Shown here one piece after another: positions 27,206-37,848 of a DNA stretch of 64,000 bases. The DNA comes from CAVSCD01 sp963726335 (lineage in GTDB: Bacteria > Acidobacteriota > Aminicenantia > Aminicenantales > UBA8522): the NCBI GenBank assembly GCA_963726335.1, contig CAVSCD010000012.1, positions 620,001 to 684,000 of the forward strand, given 5' to 3'. Made by a program: the position numbers and the translations under genes. The notes under the pieces are model-generated. The model saw only the letters and a program-made list of their open reading frames with translations, was not told the origin of the DNA and made no database searches. Each line of letters starts with the position of its first letter. Position 1 is the stretch's first letter.

Positions 27206-28519
27206 ATGCGCCGCCTTCACCGCTCCGCGTTCCTCCTGATGCTGGCCGCGGCGTCTTTCGCCCGGGCCGAGACGCAGCTCACAATCGCCACCGTCAACAA
27301 CGGCGATATGATCATCATGCAGCGTCTGTCCAAGGAGTTCGAGAAGCGAAACCCGGACATCCGGCTCAACTGGGTGATCCTCGAAGAGAACGTGCTCCGG
27401 GCGCGCGTGACCACCGACATCGCGGCCCGCGGCAGTCAGTTCGATATCCTGACCATCGGGACCTACGAAACCCCGATCTGGGGCCGGCGCGGCTGGCTGG
27501 CGCGCCTCGATGAGGACCTGCCGGCCGGCTATGACCTCGACGACGTGATCCGGCCTATCCGCGACGGCCTGTCCGATCAAGGCCGGCTGTACGCGCTTCC
27601 CTTCTACGGCGAGAGCTCATTCACCTTCTACCGGAAAGACCTGTTCGCATCCGCCGGGTTGAAGATGCCGGAACAGCCCACCTGGGACGACATCGCCCGG
27701 TTTGCCGGGGCGCTTCACCAGCCCGAGAAAGGGATCTACGGTATCGTCCTCCGCGGCAAGCCGGGCTGGGGAGAGAACATGGGACCTCTCTCGACGCTCG
27801 TCCACGCCTTCGGCGGCCGCTGGTTTGACGAGACGTGGCGGCCCGAGCTCGATTCGCCGGAGTGGCGCCGGGCCATCGGTTTCTATGTGGACCTCGTGAG
27901 GAAATACGGTCCCCCCGGAGTCACCTCCGACGGCCACAACGAGTGCCGGGCCCTGTTCGCGACCGGCAAGGCCGCGATCTGGGTCGACGCCACCGTGGCC
28001 GCCAGCTACATGTTCGATCCCGCCGAGTCGAAGGTCGGGGATAAAGTGGCCTTCGCGCGGGCGCCGGTCCAGAAGACGGCCAACGGCGGCCAGTGGCTGT
28101 GGTCCTGGGCGCTGGCGGTCCCCGCCTCGTCGCGGCACCCCAAAGAAGCGAAACGGTTCATCCACTGGGCGACATCGAAGGAGTATATCCGGCTCGTCGC
28201 CGAAACCGAAGGCTGGGCGGCGGTCCCTCCGGGAACGCGCCGGTCCACGTATGCCGAGCCGCAGTACGTCAAGGCCGCCCCCTTTGCCGAGCTGACGCTC
28301 AAGGCCATCCAGGCGGCCGACCCGATCCACCCGACGGACCGACCGGTGCCCTACACCGGCATCCAATATGTCTCCATCCCCGAGTTCCAGGCGATCGGGA
28401 CCCAGGTCGGCCAGCTGGTGGCCGCCGCCGTGGCCGGGGACCAGACTGTCGAGCAGGCCCTGAGGGCGGCTCAACAAGCCGTCGAACGCACCATGCGCCG
28501 GGCAGGCTACATCAAGTGA
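27206..28519 (+). CDS. smoE: ABC transporter polyol/sugar-binding protein (SmoE-like)
   Basis: A 437-residue extracellular solute-binding protein of family 1. It starts MRRLHRSAFLLMLAAASFARA, a clear signal peptide, then TQLTIATVNNGDMIIMQRLSKEF, which is characteristic of sorbitol/mannitol binding proteins. It captures polyol in the periplasm for the two permeases that follow. I reject the longer frame upstream because it would run through the 292-bp repeat. The stop overlaps the GTG start of the next gene. The gene order of this operon supports the sorbitol/mannitol assignment. Confidence 0.85.
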   Translation: MRRLHRSAFLLMLAAASFARAETQLTIATVNNGDMIIMQRLSKEFEKRNPDIRLNWVILEENVLRARVTTDIAARGSQFDILTIGTYETPIWGRRGWLARLDEDLPAGYDLDDVIRPIRDGLSDQGRLYALPFYGESSFTFYRKDLFASAGLKMPEQPTWDDIARFAGALHQPEKGIYGIVLRGKPGWGENMGPLSTLVHAFGGRWFDETWRPELDSPEWRRAIGFYVDLVRKYGPPGVTSDGHNECRALFATGKAAIWVDATVAASYMFDPAESKVGDKVAFARAPVQKTANGGQWLWSWALAVPASSRHPKEAKRFIHWATSKEYIRLVAETEGWAAVPPGTRRSTYAEPQYVKAAPFAELTLKAIQAADPIHPTDRPVPYTGIQYVSIPEFQAIGTQVGQLVAAAVAGDQTVEQALRAAQQAVERTMRRAGYIK

Positions 28520-29427
28520 CGTCTTCCTCATCTTCCCGCCCTCCCGCCGCGTCCGGGCGCGTGTCCCGCCGCCAACCCCGGACCTGGCCGTTCCTGCTGC
28601 CCTCGGTCGCCGTCCTCCTGCTCTGGGCGGTCGTGCCGCTCGTCATGACCGTCTGGTTCTCGTTCGAACGCTACAACCTCCTCGACCCGGGCCAGCGGGG
28701 CTTCGCCGGGTTCGGGAATTACGCTTTTCTTTTAACCGACCCGGGGTTGGCCAGGGCGGTCGTCAACACGCTCCTCCTGGCCGGAGGCGTGCTGGCGATC
28801 ACCGTGGGAGTGGGGACTCTTCTCGCCGTCCTCTTTGACCAGCCGTTTTTCGGCCGCGGCCTGGCCCGCGTTCTCGTCATCGCCCCCTTCTTCGTCATGC
28901 CAACGGTCAGCGCCCTGATCTGGAAGAACATGCTGATGGACCCGGTCAACGGCGTCTTCGCCTTTCTAATGCGGAGCGTCGGGCTCCAGCCCGTCGACTG
29001 GTTCGCCAAGGCGCCGCTGGCCGCGATCGTGATCATCGTCGCTTGGCAGTGGCTGCCGTTCGCCCTCCTCGTTCTCCTGACCTCCCTCCAGTCGCTCGAC
29101 CCGGAGACCAAGGAGTCGGCGCGCCTGGACGGCGCGGGTCCGGTCGCTCTCTTCGCCCATATCATCCTGCCGCACCTTCGGCGGGCCATCGGCGTCGTCG
29201 TGATGCTCGAGACGATCTTCCTGCTCACGATCTTCGCCGAGATCTTCGTGACGACCTCGGGCGGCCCGGGCCTGGCCTCGACGAACCTCGCCTTTCTCAT
29301 CTATCGGTACGCCCTTCTCGAATTCGACATCGGCGGGGCCTCGGCCGGCGGCCTCCTGGCCATAGTGCTGGCCAATATCGCGGCCGTCTTCCTGATGCGG
29401 ACGATCGCCAGGAACCTCGAAACGTGA
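28516..29427 (+). CDS. smoF: ABC transporter permease, sorbitol/mannitol type (SmoF-like)
   Basis: A 303-residue inner-membrane permease of the MalF/UgpA class with about six helices. The ATPase-contact EAA loop is at LDPETKESARLDGAGPVALF. The GTG start overlaps the TGA of the binding-protein gene (GTGA), so translation is coupled. With the next gene it forms the heterodimeric channel. Confidence 0.88.
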   Translation: MTSSSSSRPPAASGRVSRRQPRTWPFLLPSVAVLLLWAVVPLVMTVWFSFERYNLLDPGQRGFAGFGNYAFLLTDPGLARAVVNTLLLAGGVLAITVGVGTLLAVLFDQPFFGRGLARVLVIAPFFVMPTVSALIWKNMLMDPVNGVFAFLMRSVGLQPVDWFAKAPLAAIVIIVAWQWLPFALLVLLTSLQSLDPETKESARLDGAGPVALFAHIILPHLRRAIGVVVMLETIFLLTIFAEIFVTTSGGPGLASTNLAFLIYRYALLEFDIGGASAGGLLAIVLANIAAVFLMRTIARNLET

Positions 29428-29437
29428 GCCGGCCGGC

Positions 29438-30259
29438 ATGAAAAGATCAGTCCGCGCCAGGGCCTTGGCCGCAGCCGCCGCCTGGGCGGTGGCTCTGGCC
29501 ATGTTCTTCCCGATCTTCTGGATGCTCGTCTCGGGGTTCAAGACCGAGGTCGAGGCCGTTTCCACGCCGCCGCGCCTCGTCTTCCGGCCGACGCTCGAGA
29601 ACTACGCCGCCGTCTGGCAGCGCGCCGATTATGTCGGGCACGCCGCGAACAGCGTTCTCATCTCGTTCGGATCGACGCTCCTCGCCCTGGCGTTCGCCTT
29701 GCCCGCCGCCTACGCGATGGCCTTCTTCCCGACGCGCCGCACCAAGGGCACTCTTCTCTGGACGCTGTCGACGAAAATGCTGCCGCCGGTCGGGGTGCTC
29801 GTGCCCATCTATCTTCTCTTCCGGGACCTCGGGCTTCTCGACAAGCGGCTCGGGTTGCTCTCTGTCTATACGCTCGTCAACCTGCCCATCGTCATCTGGA
29901 TGCTGTACACTTTCTTCAAGGAAGTGCCGCGGGAGGTGCTCGAGGCCGCCCGGATGGACGGGGCCGGGCCGAAACACGAGATCCTGAGCTTTCTCCTGCC
30001 GCTCTCGCTTCCCGGGATCGCCTCGACCGCTCTGCTGTCTGTCATCCTGGCCTGGAACGAGGCCTTCTGGAGCCTGAACCTGACGGCCGCCAAGGCGGCC
30101 CCGCTCACCGCCTTCATGGCGTCCTTCTCCAGCCCCGAGGGCCTCTTCTGGGCAAAGCTCTCGGCGGCCTCGACGATGGCCATCGCGCCGATCGTCGTTT
30201 TCGGCTGGCTCAGCCAGCGTCATCTTGTGCGCGGCCTGACCTTCGGGGCGGTCAAGTAA
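29438..30259 (+). CDS. smoG: ABC transporter permease, sorbitol/mannitol type (SmoG-like)
   Basis: A 273-residue permease of the MalG/UgpE class: FFPIFWMLVSGFKTEVEA near the N-terminus, helices, and the EAA loop VPREVLEAARMDGAGPKHEI around residue 170. It begins 10 bases after the first permease gene and pairs with it. It ends FGAVK, like other sorbitol/mannitol permeases. Confidence 0.88.
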   Translation: MKRSVRARALAAAAAWAVALAMFFPIFWMLVSGFKTEVEAVSTPPRLVFRPTLENYAAVWQRADYVGHAANSVLISFGSTLLALAFALPAAYAMAFFPTRRTKGTLLWTLSTKMLPPVGVLVPIYLLFRDLGLLDKRLGLLSVYTLVNLPIVIWMLYTFFKEVPREVLEAARMDGAGPKHEILSFLLPLSLPGIASTALLSVILAWNEAFWSLNLTAAKAAPLTAFMASFSSPEGLFWAKLSAASTMAIAPIVVFGWLSQRHLVRGLTFGAVK

Positions 30260-30276
30260 CAGGGAGGCATGCCGAG

Positions 30277-31386
<1,110 letters not shown>

Positions 31387-31534
31387 GAGGCAGATCATCA
31401 AAATGAGAAGCTCAAGGCATTCGGTTCCCTCCCTCCTCGAGGGAGAGGATGAAGATGGGGAGCGACATGAATTCTCTATCAGTATGGCGAGGCTTTTATG
31501 GGGCAGGCGCCGTCAGTCGGCAGGAGAGGCTTAG

Positions 31535-32314
31535 ATGAAAGAGCACACCCTTGAAGGAAAGATCGCCATCGTCACGGGCGGTGCCCGGGGCATCGGCCGG
31601 GCGATCGCGGAGCGGTTCGCCGCCGAGGGCGCCCGCGTCGCCGTCGCCGATATCCTGGTCGAAGAGGCCCGGTCCCTGGCCGCGGCGCTTGGGGAGCCGG
31701 CCTTCGCCGTCGAGCTGGACGTGACGCGGCAGGAATCGATCGACCGGCTGGTCGAAATCGTCGTCGCCCGCGCGGGCGGCGTCGATATCCTGGTGAACAA
31801 TGCCGCTGTCTTCGACCTGGCGCCCGTCCTCGATGTCACCCGGGAGAGCTTCGAGCGTGTCTTCGCCGTCAACGCCGCGGGGCTTTTCTTCACCCTGCAG
31901 GCGGTCGCCCGCCAAATGGTCAAGCAGGGGAGAGGCGGGAAGATCATCAATCTGGCGTCGCAGGCCGGCCGCCGGGGCGAACCGCTCGTCTCCGTGTATT
32001 GCGCGAGCAAGGCGGCGGTCATCAGCCTGACCCAGTCCGCCGGCCTGGCGCTCATCCCGCACCGGATCAACGTCAACGGGATCTCACCCGGCGTGGCCGA
32101 TACCCCGATGTGGGACCGGGTCGATGCCCTGTTCGCTAAGTACGAGAACCGGCCCATCGGCGAGAAGAAGCGCCTGGTGGGCGAGGCGGTGCCCTTCGGC
32201 CGGATGGGGCTGCCGGCGGACCATGTCGGCGCGGCGGTCTTCCTGGCCTCGAGCGACAGCGATTTTGTCGTCGCCCAGACGCTCAATGTCGACGGCGGCA
32301 ACTGGATGAGCTGA
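31535..32314 (+). CDS. smoS: SDR-family dehydrogenase, probable sorbitol (L-iditol) dehydrogenase
   Basis: A 259-residue short-chain dehydrogenase: TGGARGIGRA nucleotide motif near residue 15, NNAAVF, catalytic Ser in LASQAGR and YCASK at about 155. It resembles SmoS/PolS, which oxidises sorbitol to fructose and galactitol to tagatose with NAD. AGGAGAGG precedes the ATG. Its place between the transporter genes and mannitol dehydrogenase supports this role. The 148-base gap upstream contains a small CCCTCCCTCCTCGAGGGAG-type hairpin that might lower expression. Confidence 0.85.
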   Translation: MKEHTLEGKIAIVTGGARGIGRAIAERFAAEGARVAVADILVEEARSLAAALGEPAFAVELDVTRQESIDRLVEIVVARAGGVDILVNNAAVFDLAPVLDVTRESFERVFAVNAAGLFFTLQAVARQMVKQGRGGKIINLASQAGRRGEPLVSVYCASKAAVISLTQSAGLALIPHRINVNGISPGVADTPMWDRVDALFAKYENRPIGEKKRLVGEAVPFGRMGLPADHVGAAVFLASSDSDFVVAQTLNVDGGNWMS

Positions 32315-32320
32315 ACCGCG

Positions 32321-33814
32321 ATGGAAACGCCCGCCGTCAAGCTGAATCCGGAGAACCTGGGCCGGCTCGCCCGCGACGTCCGGGTGCCGGCCTACGACCG
32401 CCGCGGACTTCCGCCGAGCATCGTCCACATCGGCGTCGGCGGGTTCCACAGGGCCCACCAGGCGGTCTACCTGGACGACCTTCTCCATCTGCCGGAGCCC
32501 GAGAGTCGGCGATGGGGAATCTGCGGCGCGGGCCTCCTGCCCCAGGATGCCCTGATGCGCGATGCGCTGCGGCCCCAGGACGGGCTCTACACGGTCGTCG
32601 AGAGCGACGCCGGCGGCCGGCGCCCCCGGGTCATCGGCTCGCTCGGCAGGTATCTGTTCGCTCCGGAGGAGCCCGAACGCGTTATCGAGACAATGGCCTC
32701 CGCCGACTGCCGGATCGTCTCGCTCACGATCACCGAGGGCGGCTACTATGGGCGAGAGGGGACTGGCGACTTCGACGACACGCATCCCGATATCCTCCGC
32801 GACCTGGCTCATCCCCACGAGCCGACCTCGGCCTTCGGCTATCTCGCCGAGGCCCTCGACCGGCGGCGCCGGCGCGGCCTCGGACTCTTCACGGTCTTGT
32901 GTTGCGACAACCTGCAGCACAACGGCGACGTGACGCGGCAGGCGATGCTGGGTTTCGCCGAGCGCCGGGATCCTGCCCTGGCCCGCTGGATAGCGGAGAA
33001 CGGCGCCTTCCCCAACAGCATGGTCGACCGCATCACGCCCGTCACCACGGACGCTCACCGGGAGATGGTCCGGCGCGAGTTCGGAGTCGACGACGCCTGG
33101 CCGGTCATTACCGAGCCCTTTCGCCAGTGGATCCTGGAAGATCGTTTCCCGGCCGGCCGGCCGGCCTGGGAGCTGGCGGGAGCCCAGATCACCTCCGATG
33201 TCGCGCCCTACGAGAAGATGAAGATCCGGCTGCTCAACGCCAGCCATCAGGTGATGACCCACATCGGCCTCCTCCTCGGGCACAGCTCGACCGACGGGGC
33301 CATGGCCGATCCGGACATCCGGCGGCTCGTCCGCGAGACCATGGATCTCGAGGTGACGCCCCTTCTGCCCGCCGTCCCGGGCATCGACCTCGAGGACTAT
33401 AAAGCGACCTTGATGGTGCGCTTCGCCAACCCGGCCATCCGGGACCAGCTCTCGCGGAACGCGGTCGACGCCTCGGTGAGGATCCCCGCGTTCGTTCTCC
33501 CGTCCGTTTCCGAGCAGCTGGAGCGCGGCGGCCCGATCGGCCGCTTGTGCTTCACGGTGGCCTGCTGGTTCAGATGCCTGGCCGGGACCGACGAGCAAGG
33601 GAGGGCGCTGACGATCGTCGACCGGCGCGCGGCCGAGCTCCAGCGGCTCGCTCGCCGCGGCGGGCAGGACTCTGGACCGCTCCTCGGGTTGAAGGCGGTC
33701 TTCGGGGACCGGCTCGCGGCCTCGGCGGAATTCAGGGACGGGGTCGGCCGCGCACTCCGCAGCCTTTACGAACAGGGCGCCCGGGCCAGCCTCGCCGGGC
33801 TCCTCGGCCATTGA
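32321..33814 (+). CDS. mtlK: Mannitol dehydrogenase family protein
   Basis: A 497-residue long-chain polyol dehydrogenase. The N-terminal Rossmann part has VHIGVGGFHRAHQAVYLDD; the active-site Lys is in APYEKMKIRLLNASHQV around residue 300, with the neighbouring Asn and His conserved in the family. It oxidises D-mannitol (or D-arabinitol) to fructose (or xylulose) with NAD. It starts six bases after the SDR stop, and the operon appears to end here. Confidence 0.9.
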   Translation: METPAVKLNPENLGRLARDVRVPAYDRRGLPPSIVHIGVGGFHRAHQAVYLDDLLHLPEPESRRWGICGAGLLPQDALMRDALRPQDGLYTVVESDAGGRRPRVIGSLGRYLFAPEEPERVIETMASADCRIVSLTITEGGYYGREGTGDFDDTHPDILRDLAHPHEPTSAFGYLAEALDRRRRRGLGLFTVLCCDNLQHNGDVTRQAMLGFAERRDPALARWIAENGAFPNSMVDRITPVTTDAHREMVRREFGVDDAWPVITEPFRQWILEDRFPAGRPAWELAGAQITSDVAPYEKMKIRLLNASHQVMTHIGLLLGHSSTDGAMADPDIRRLVRETMDLEVTPLLPAVPGIDLEDYKATLMVRFANPAIRDQLSRNAVDASVRIPAFVLPSVSEQLERGGPIGRLCFTVACWFRCLAGTDEQGRALTIVDRRAAELQRLARRGGQDSGPLLGLKAVFGDRLAASAEFRDGVGRALRSLYEQGARASLAGLLGH

Positions 33815-33932
33815 TCCGATCGTCCGGCGACGGAGCACGGATCGCCCGATTTCGTGAAATGACTTTGCCGGAATCCGGTCTCTGAACTTTATCCCATCCG
33901 AAAATACGTCCCCCTGGCCATTCGCCGGCGGC

Positions 33933-33961
33933 TTGAATTTTCAGGGGTCGGAGAGTATATT
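33933..33961 (+). promoter_or_regulatory. Promoter of ppdK
   Basis: TTGAAT (33933-33938), a 17-base spacer and TATATT (33956-33961) precede ppdK by 42 bases, and AAGGAG (33991-33996) is its ribosome site. The gap 33815-33932 shows nothing else. Confidence 0.65.
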
Positions 33962-34003
33962 GGCATGTCTTTAAGACCTTTTTTAAAACCAAGGAGTAAA
34001 AGC

Positions 34004-36721
34004 ATGCCGAAATACGTTTACTTTTTCGCCCCTTCCCATGCGGAAGGCAACAAGGACATGAAGGACCTCCTGGGCGGCAAGGGCGCCAACCTGGCCGAGA
34101 TGGCCGGGGCCGGCCTGCCCGTTCCCCCGGGTTTTACCGTGACGACCGAAGTCTGCAACCTCTTCACCAAGTCGGGTGAAAAGATCCCGGCGGAGGCCGA
34201 TGCCGAGATCCAGACGAGCCTCAAGAAGCTGGAAGGCGTCGCGGGCATGACCTTCGGCGACCCCGCGAACCCGCTTCTCGTCTCCGTCCGGTCGGGCTCC
34301 AAGTTCTCCATGCCCGGGATGATGGACACGATCCTCAACCTGGGGCTCAATGACCAGACTGTCGAGGGCCTGGCCCGAAAGACCGGCGACCGCCGGTTCG
34401 CCCTGGACTGCTACCGCCGGCTCATTCATATGTTCTCGGACGTCGTCCTGGGCATTCCCAAGAAGAAGTTCGAGGAGATCCTCCACAGCCGGAAGGGAAA
34501 ATACCGCGTCAAGCTGGACAACGAGCTGTCCCAGAAGATGCTGGAAGAAATCCTCGCGTCCTACCGGGATCTCGTCCGGGCCGAAGCCGGCCGGGACTTT
34601 CCCCAGGACGTCAACGAGCAGCTCGGCCTCGCCGTCAACGCCGTCTTCAAGTCCTGGAACAACCCCCGGGCGATCACCTACCGCCGGCTCAACCACATCG
34701 CCGACGACCTGGGCACGGCGGTCAACGTCCAGCTCATGGTGTTCGGCAACAGCGGCGACCGATCCGGCACGGGCGTCGGATTCACCCGGAACCCGGCCAC
34801 GGGAGACAAGGTGCTTTACGGCGAGTACCTGCTCAACGCCCAGGGCGAGGATGTCGTCGCCGGCGTGCGCACGCCCTCGCCGATCAAGAAGCTCCACGAG
34901 GAGATGCCCGAGGTCTACGACCAGCTCAACAGCATCACGACGAACCTCGAGCGCCATTACGGGGACGTCCAGGACTTCGAGTTCACGATCCAGGACGCGA
35001 AGCTCTACATGCTCCAGACCCGGAACGGCAAGCGGACCGGCCAGGCGGCGGTCCGGATCGCCGTCGACCTCGTCGAGGAGGGCTTGACGACTAAGGACAA
35101 AGCGCTTCTCCAGGTCGAGCCCGAGGCCTTGAACCAATTGCTGCATCCGATTTTTGACCCCGAAGAGAAAAAGAAGCACCCCGTTCTGGCCAAGGGATTG
35201 GCCGCCTCCCCGGGAGCTGCGGCCGGCCGGGCCGTGTTCACCGCCGAGGAGGCCGTGCAGTGGAAAAAGGAGGGCCAAAAGGTCATCCTCGTCCGGGCCG
35301 AAACTTCGCCCGACGACATCCACGGCATGAGCGCCGCCCAGGGCATCCTGACCGCGACGGGCGGCATGACATCGCACGCCGCCGTGGTCGGGCGCCAGAT
35401 GGGCAAGCCGGCCGTCGTCGGCTGCGGCGTCCTGAAGATCAGCGAGGAGAAAAAGCGCTTCGCCGTGGGCGGCCAGACCTTCAGCGAGGGCGAGTGGCTC
35501 TCGATCGACGGCGGCACCGGCGAGGTCATGGCCGGCGAGATCAAGACCCGGCCGTCCGAGATCCTGCAGGTCGTCCGCGGCGAGAAGAAGGCCGAAGAGT
35601 CGACCATGTATCAGTACTTCAGCAAGCTGCTCTCCTGGGCCGACGAGGTGCGAAAGCTCGGCGTCAGGGCCAATTCCGACACGCCCGTCGACGCCCGAAC
35701 GGCCTTCGCCTTCGGCGCGCAGGGGATCGGGCTGGCCCGGACCGAGCACATGTTCTTCGGGCCGGAGCGGCTGCCCATCGTCAAGGAGATGATCATCGCC
35801 GATAACGAGGCCGACCGCCGGGCGGCGCTGGACAAGCTTCTGCCGTTCCAGAGGAAGGATTTCTACGAGTTCTTCAAGGAGATGCACGGGAACCCGGTGA
35901 CCATCCGGACGATCGACCCGCCCCTTCACGAGTTCCTGCCCCGGCGGGAGGACCTGATGGTCGAGCTCGCCGAGCTCAAGGTCAATCCCCGGAAGAACAA
36001 GGCCCGGATCGCCGAGCTCGAGGCGCTGCTGGCGCGGGTCAGCCAGCTCAGCGAGTTCAACCCGATGCTCGGGCACCGCGGCTGCCGGCTGGGCATCTCC
36101 TATCCCGAGATCACCGAGATGCAGTCCCGGGCCATCTTCGAGGCCGCCTGCCAGCTGATCAAGGAAGGCGAGCGGTCCGGCCGGAGATCATGGTGCCGCT
36201 CGTCGGCCACGTCAACGAGCTGGCCAACCAGAAAGAGATCATCGACCGCGTGGCCGCCGAGGTCATGGCGCAGTACGGCGTCAAGGTCGAATACCTCGTG
36301 GGGACGATGATCGAGGTGCCCCGCGGCGCCCTCACAGCGGACGAGGTCGCCGAGCAGGCGGAGTTCTTCAGCTTCGGCACCAACGACCTGACCCAGACCG
36401 ACCTTCGGCGTCTCCCGCGACGACGGCGGCAAGTTCCTGAACGACTACCTCAACAAGGGCATCTGGAAGGACGACCCCTTCGAAACCCTGGACGTCAAGG
36501 GCGTCGGCCAGCTGATGAAGATGGCCGTCGAGAAGGGGCGGAAGACCCGGCCCAACCTCAAGGTGGGCATCTGCGGCGTCCACGGCGGCGACCCGCGGTC
36601 GATCTTCTTCTGCCACAAGCTCGGCCTCAACTACGTGAGCTGCTCGGCCTACCAGATCCCGATCGCCCGGCTGGCCGCGGCGCAGGTCAATATCGGAAAG
36701 AAAGGCTCCGAGGCGGATTAA
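34004..36721 (+). CDS. ppdK: Pyruvate, phosphate dikinase with two compensating frameshifts
   Basis: Interconverts pyruvate, ATP and Pi with PEP, AMP and PPi in the cytoplasm; in fermenters it often runs in the glycolytic direction. The start MPKYVYFF follows AAGGAG by seven bases. Visible are the ATP-grasp domain (LLGGKGANLAEMAG), the phospho-His swivelling domain (GGMTSHAAVVGRQMGKPAV) and the PEP-binding barrel to ICGVHGGDPRSIFFCHKLG. One base is missing near 36174 (frame change after LIKEGER) and one is extra near 36400 (after NDLTQT), so about 75 codons are out of frame and then the frame is restored. With both fixed the length (about 905 residues) is normal. Housekeeping status suggests sequencing error. 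Confidence 0.92.
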
Positions 36722-36728
36722 TCCCCGC

Positions 36729-36787
36729 GGGGGACAGTCACCGCATTCACTGGATTCATAATTCAGTGCCCCGGGATGCTGTCCCCC
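36729..36787. terminator. Bidirectional terminator-like nested hairpin
   Basis: GGGGGACAG (36729-36737) pairs perfectly with CTGTCCCCC (36779-36787), and an inner CACTG/CAGTG stem (36748-36768) sits in the loop. It lies between the convergent ppdK and proline dehydrogenase genes. No clear T-run follows. Confidence 0.55.
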
Positions 36788-36828
36788 GAATAGGGGAAGC
36801 GGACTCCAGCCGGAATTCCGGCCGGCGC

Positions 36829-37677
36829 CTAGCGCTGGAAGAGGCTCTTGATCACGAACCAGACGTTCTCTTTCCTCTCCCGCAGCCGTCTCATGTTGTA
36901 GGGCAGCCAATGGGTCCCGAAGGGGACATAGCAGCGAACCCGGTAGCCCTCCGCCGCCAGCTTCTGGAATGACTTGGTCCGGATGCCGTAGAGATACTGG
37001 AACTCGAACCTGTCGTTCGGTATGTTGTGGGCGGCGGCGTACTCTTTCGTCAGGGAGATCAGCTTGAAGTCGTGGGTGGCGATGGCCGGATAGACGCCCT
37101 CGCGGAAGAGGATGTCGGCGAGCTTCATGTAATTGGCCCGGATGTCCTTCATCTTCTGGATGGCCAGCTCCTTCGGCTCCTTGTAGGCGCCTTTGCAGAG
37201 GCGGACCTTGGCCCCGATCTTGTTCACTTCGTGGATGTCTTTCTCCGAGCGGTAGAGGTAAGCCTGGATGACGATCCCGACGTTGTCGAACTCACTCCTC
37301 AGGCGCTGGAACAGGTCGAGCGTGCGCTGGGTGTGCGGCGTTCCCTCCATGTCGATCCGGACGAAAACGCCGAGCGGCCGGGCTTTCTGGATGATCCGGC
37401 GGACGTTCTGATAGCAGTACTCGGTATCGATGTCCAGCCCCTGCTGCGTGAGTTTGAGCGAGATGTGGGCATCGCTTCCTCCGGCCTTGATCACGTCGAG
37501 GAGCTCGAGGTAGGCGGTCACGGCCTTCTCGGCCGTATTCCTATCCTTGACGCTTTCTCCCAGGACGTCCATGGTGGACATGATGCCTTTGCCGCGGAGC
37601 CTGGCGACGGCCTGGATGGCCTCCGCGTTAGTGTCGCCGGCGACAAAACTGTGAGCCAGGCGGGTGACTAATCTCAT
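36829..37677 (-). CDS. Proline dehydrogenase
   Basis: A 282-residue single-domain FAD-dependent proline dehydrogenase that oxidises L-proline to pyrroline-5-carboxylate. It has the beta/alpha barrel blocks LKLTQQGLDID, VRIDMEG, IGAKVRLCKGAYKE and the C-terminal YVPFGTHWLPYNMRRLRER, corresponding to the substrate-binding arginines. I start at MRLVTRLAHSF with TAGGAGCG upstream; the alternative start 16 codons earlier covers the promoter zone. Pyrroline-5-carboxylate dehydrogenase is not in the window. Confidence 0.88.
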   Translation of the reverse strand: MRLVTRLAHSFVAGDTNAEAIQAVARLRGKGIMSTMDVLGESVKDRNTAEKAVTAYLELLDVIKAGGSDAHISLKLTQQGLDIDTEYCYQNVRRIIQKARPLGVFVRIDMEGTPHTQRTLDLFQRLRSEFDNVGIVIQAYLYRSEKDIHEVNKIGAKVRLCKGAYKEPKELAIQKMKDIRANYMKLADILFREGVYPAIATHDFKLISLTKEYAAAHNIPNDRFEFQYLYGIRTKSFQKLAAEGYRVRCYVPFGTHWLPYNMRRLRERKENVWFVIKSLFQR

Positions 37678-37720
37678 GGTCGCTCCTAATGGAAACACAT
37701 GCCGGTTAATAGAAGATAAT

Positions 37721-37748
37721 ATCATATAATTTTCCGGGGCGAATGCAA
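37721..37748 (-). promoter_or_regulatory. Promoter of the proline dehydrogenase gene
   Basis: On the minus strand, TTGCAT (37748-37743), 16 bases, then TATGAT (37726-37721) in an AT-rich patch, about 43 bases before the ATG. Confidence 0.55.
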
Positions 37749-37848
37749 CGGTGATAAAGACCGGACGGGCCGTGAGGAGATCCCATTCTATTTAGGCGAG
37801 TTTACGGGCTGGCGATTTTTTGATATGAATAGGCTCCTCTGACGCGCC

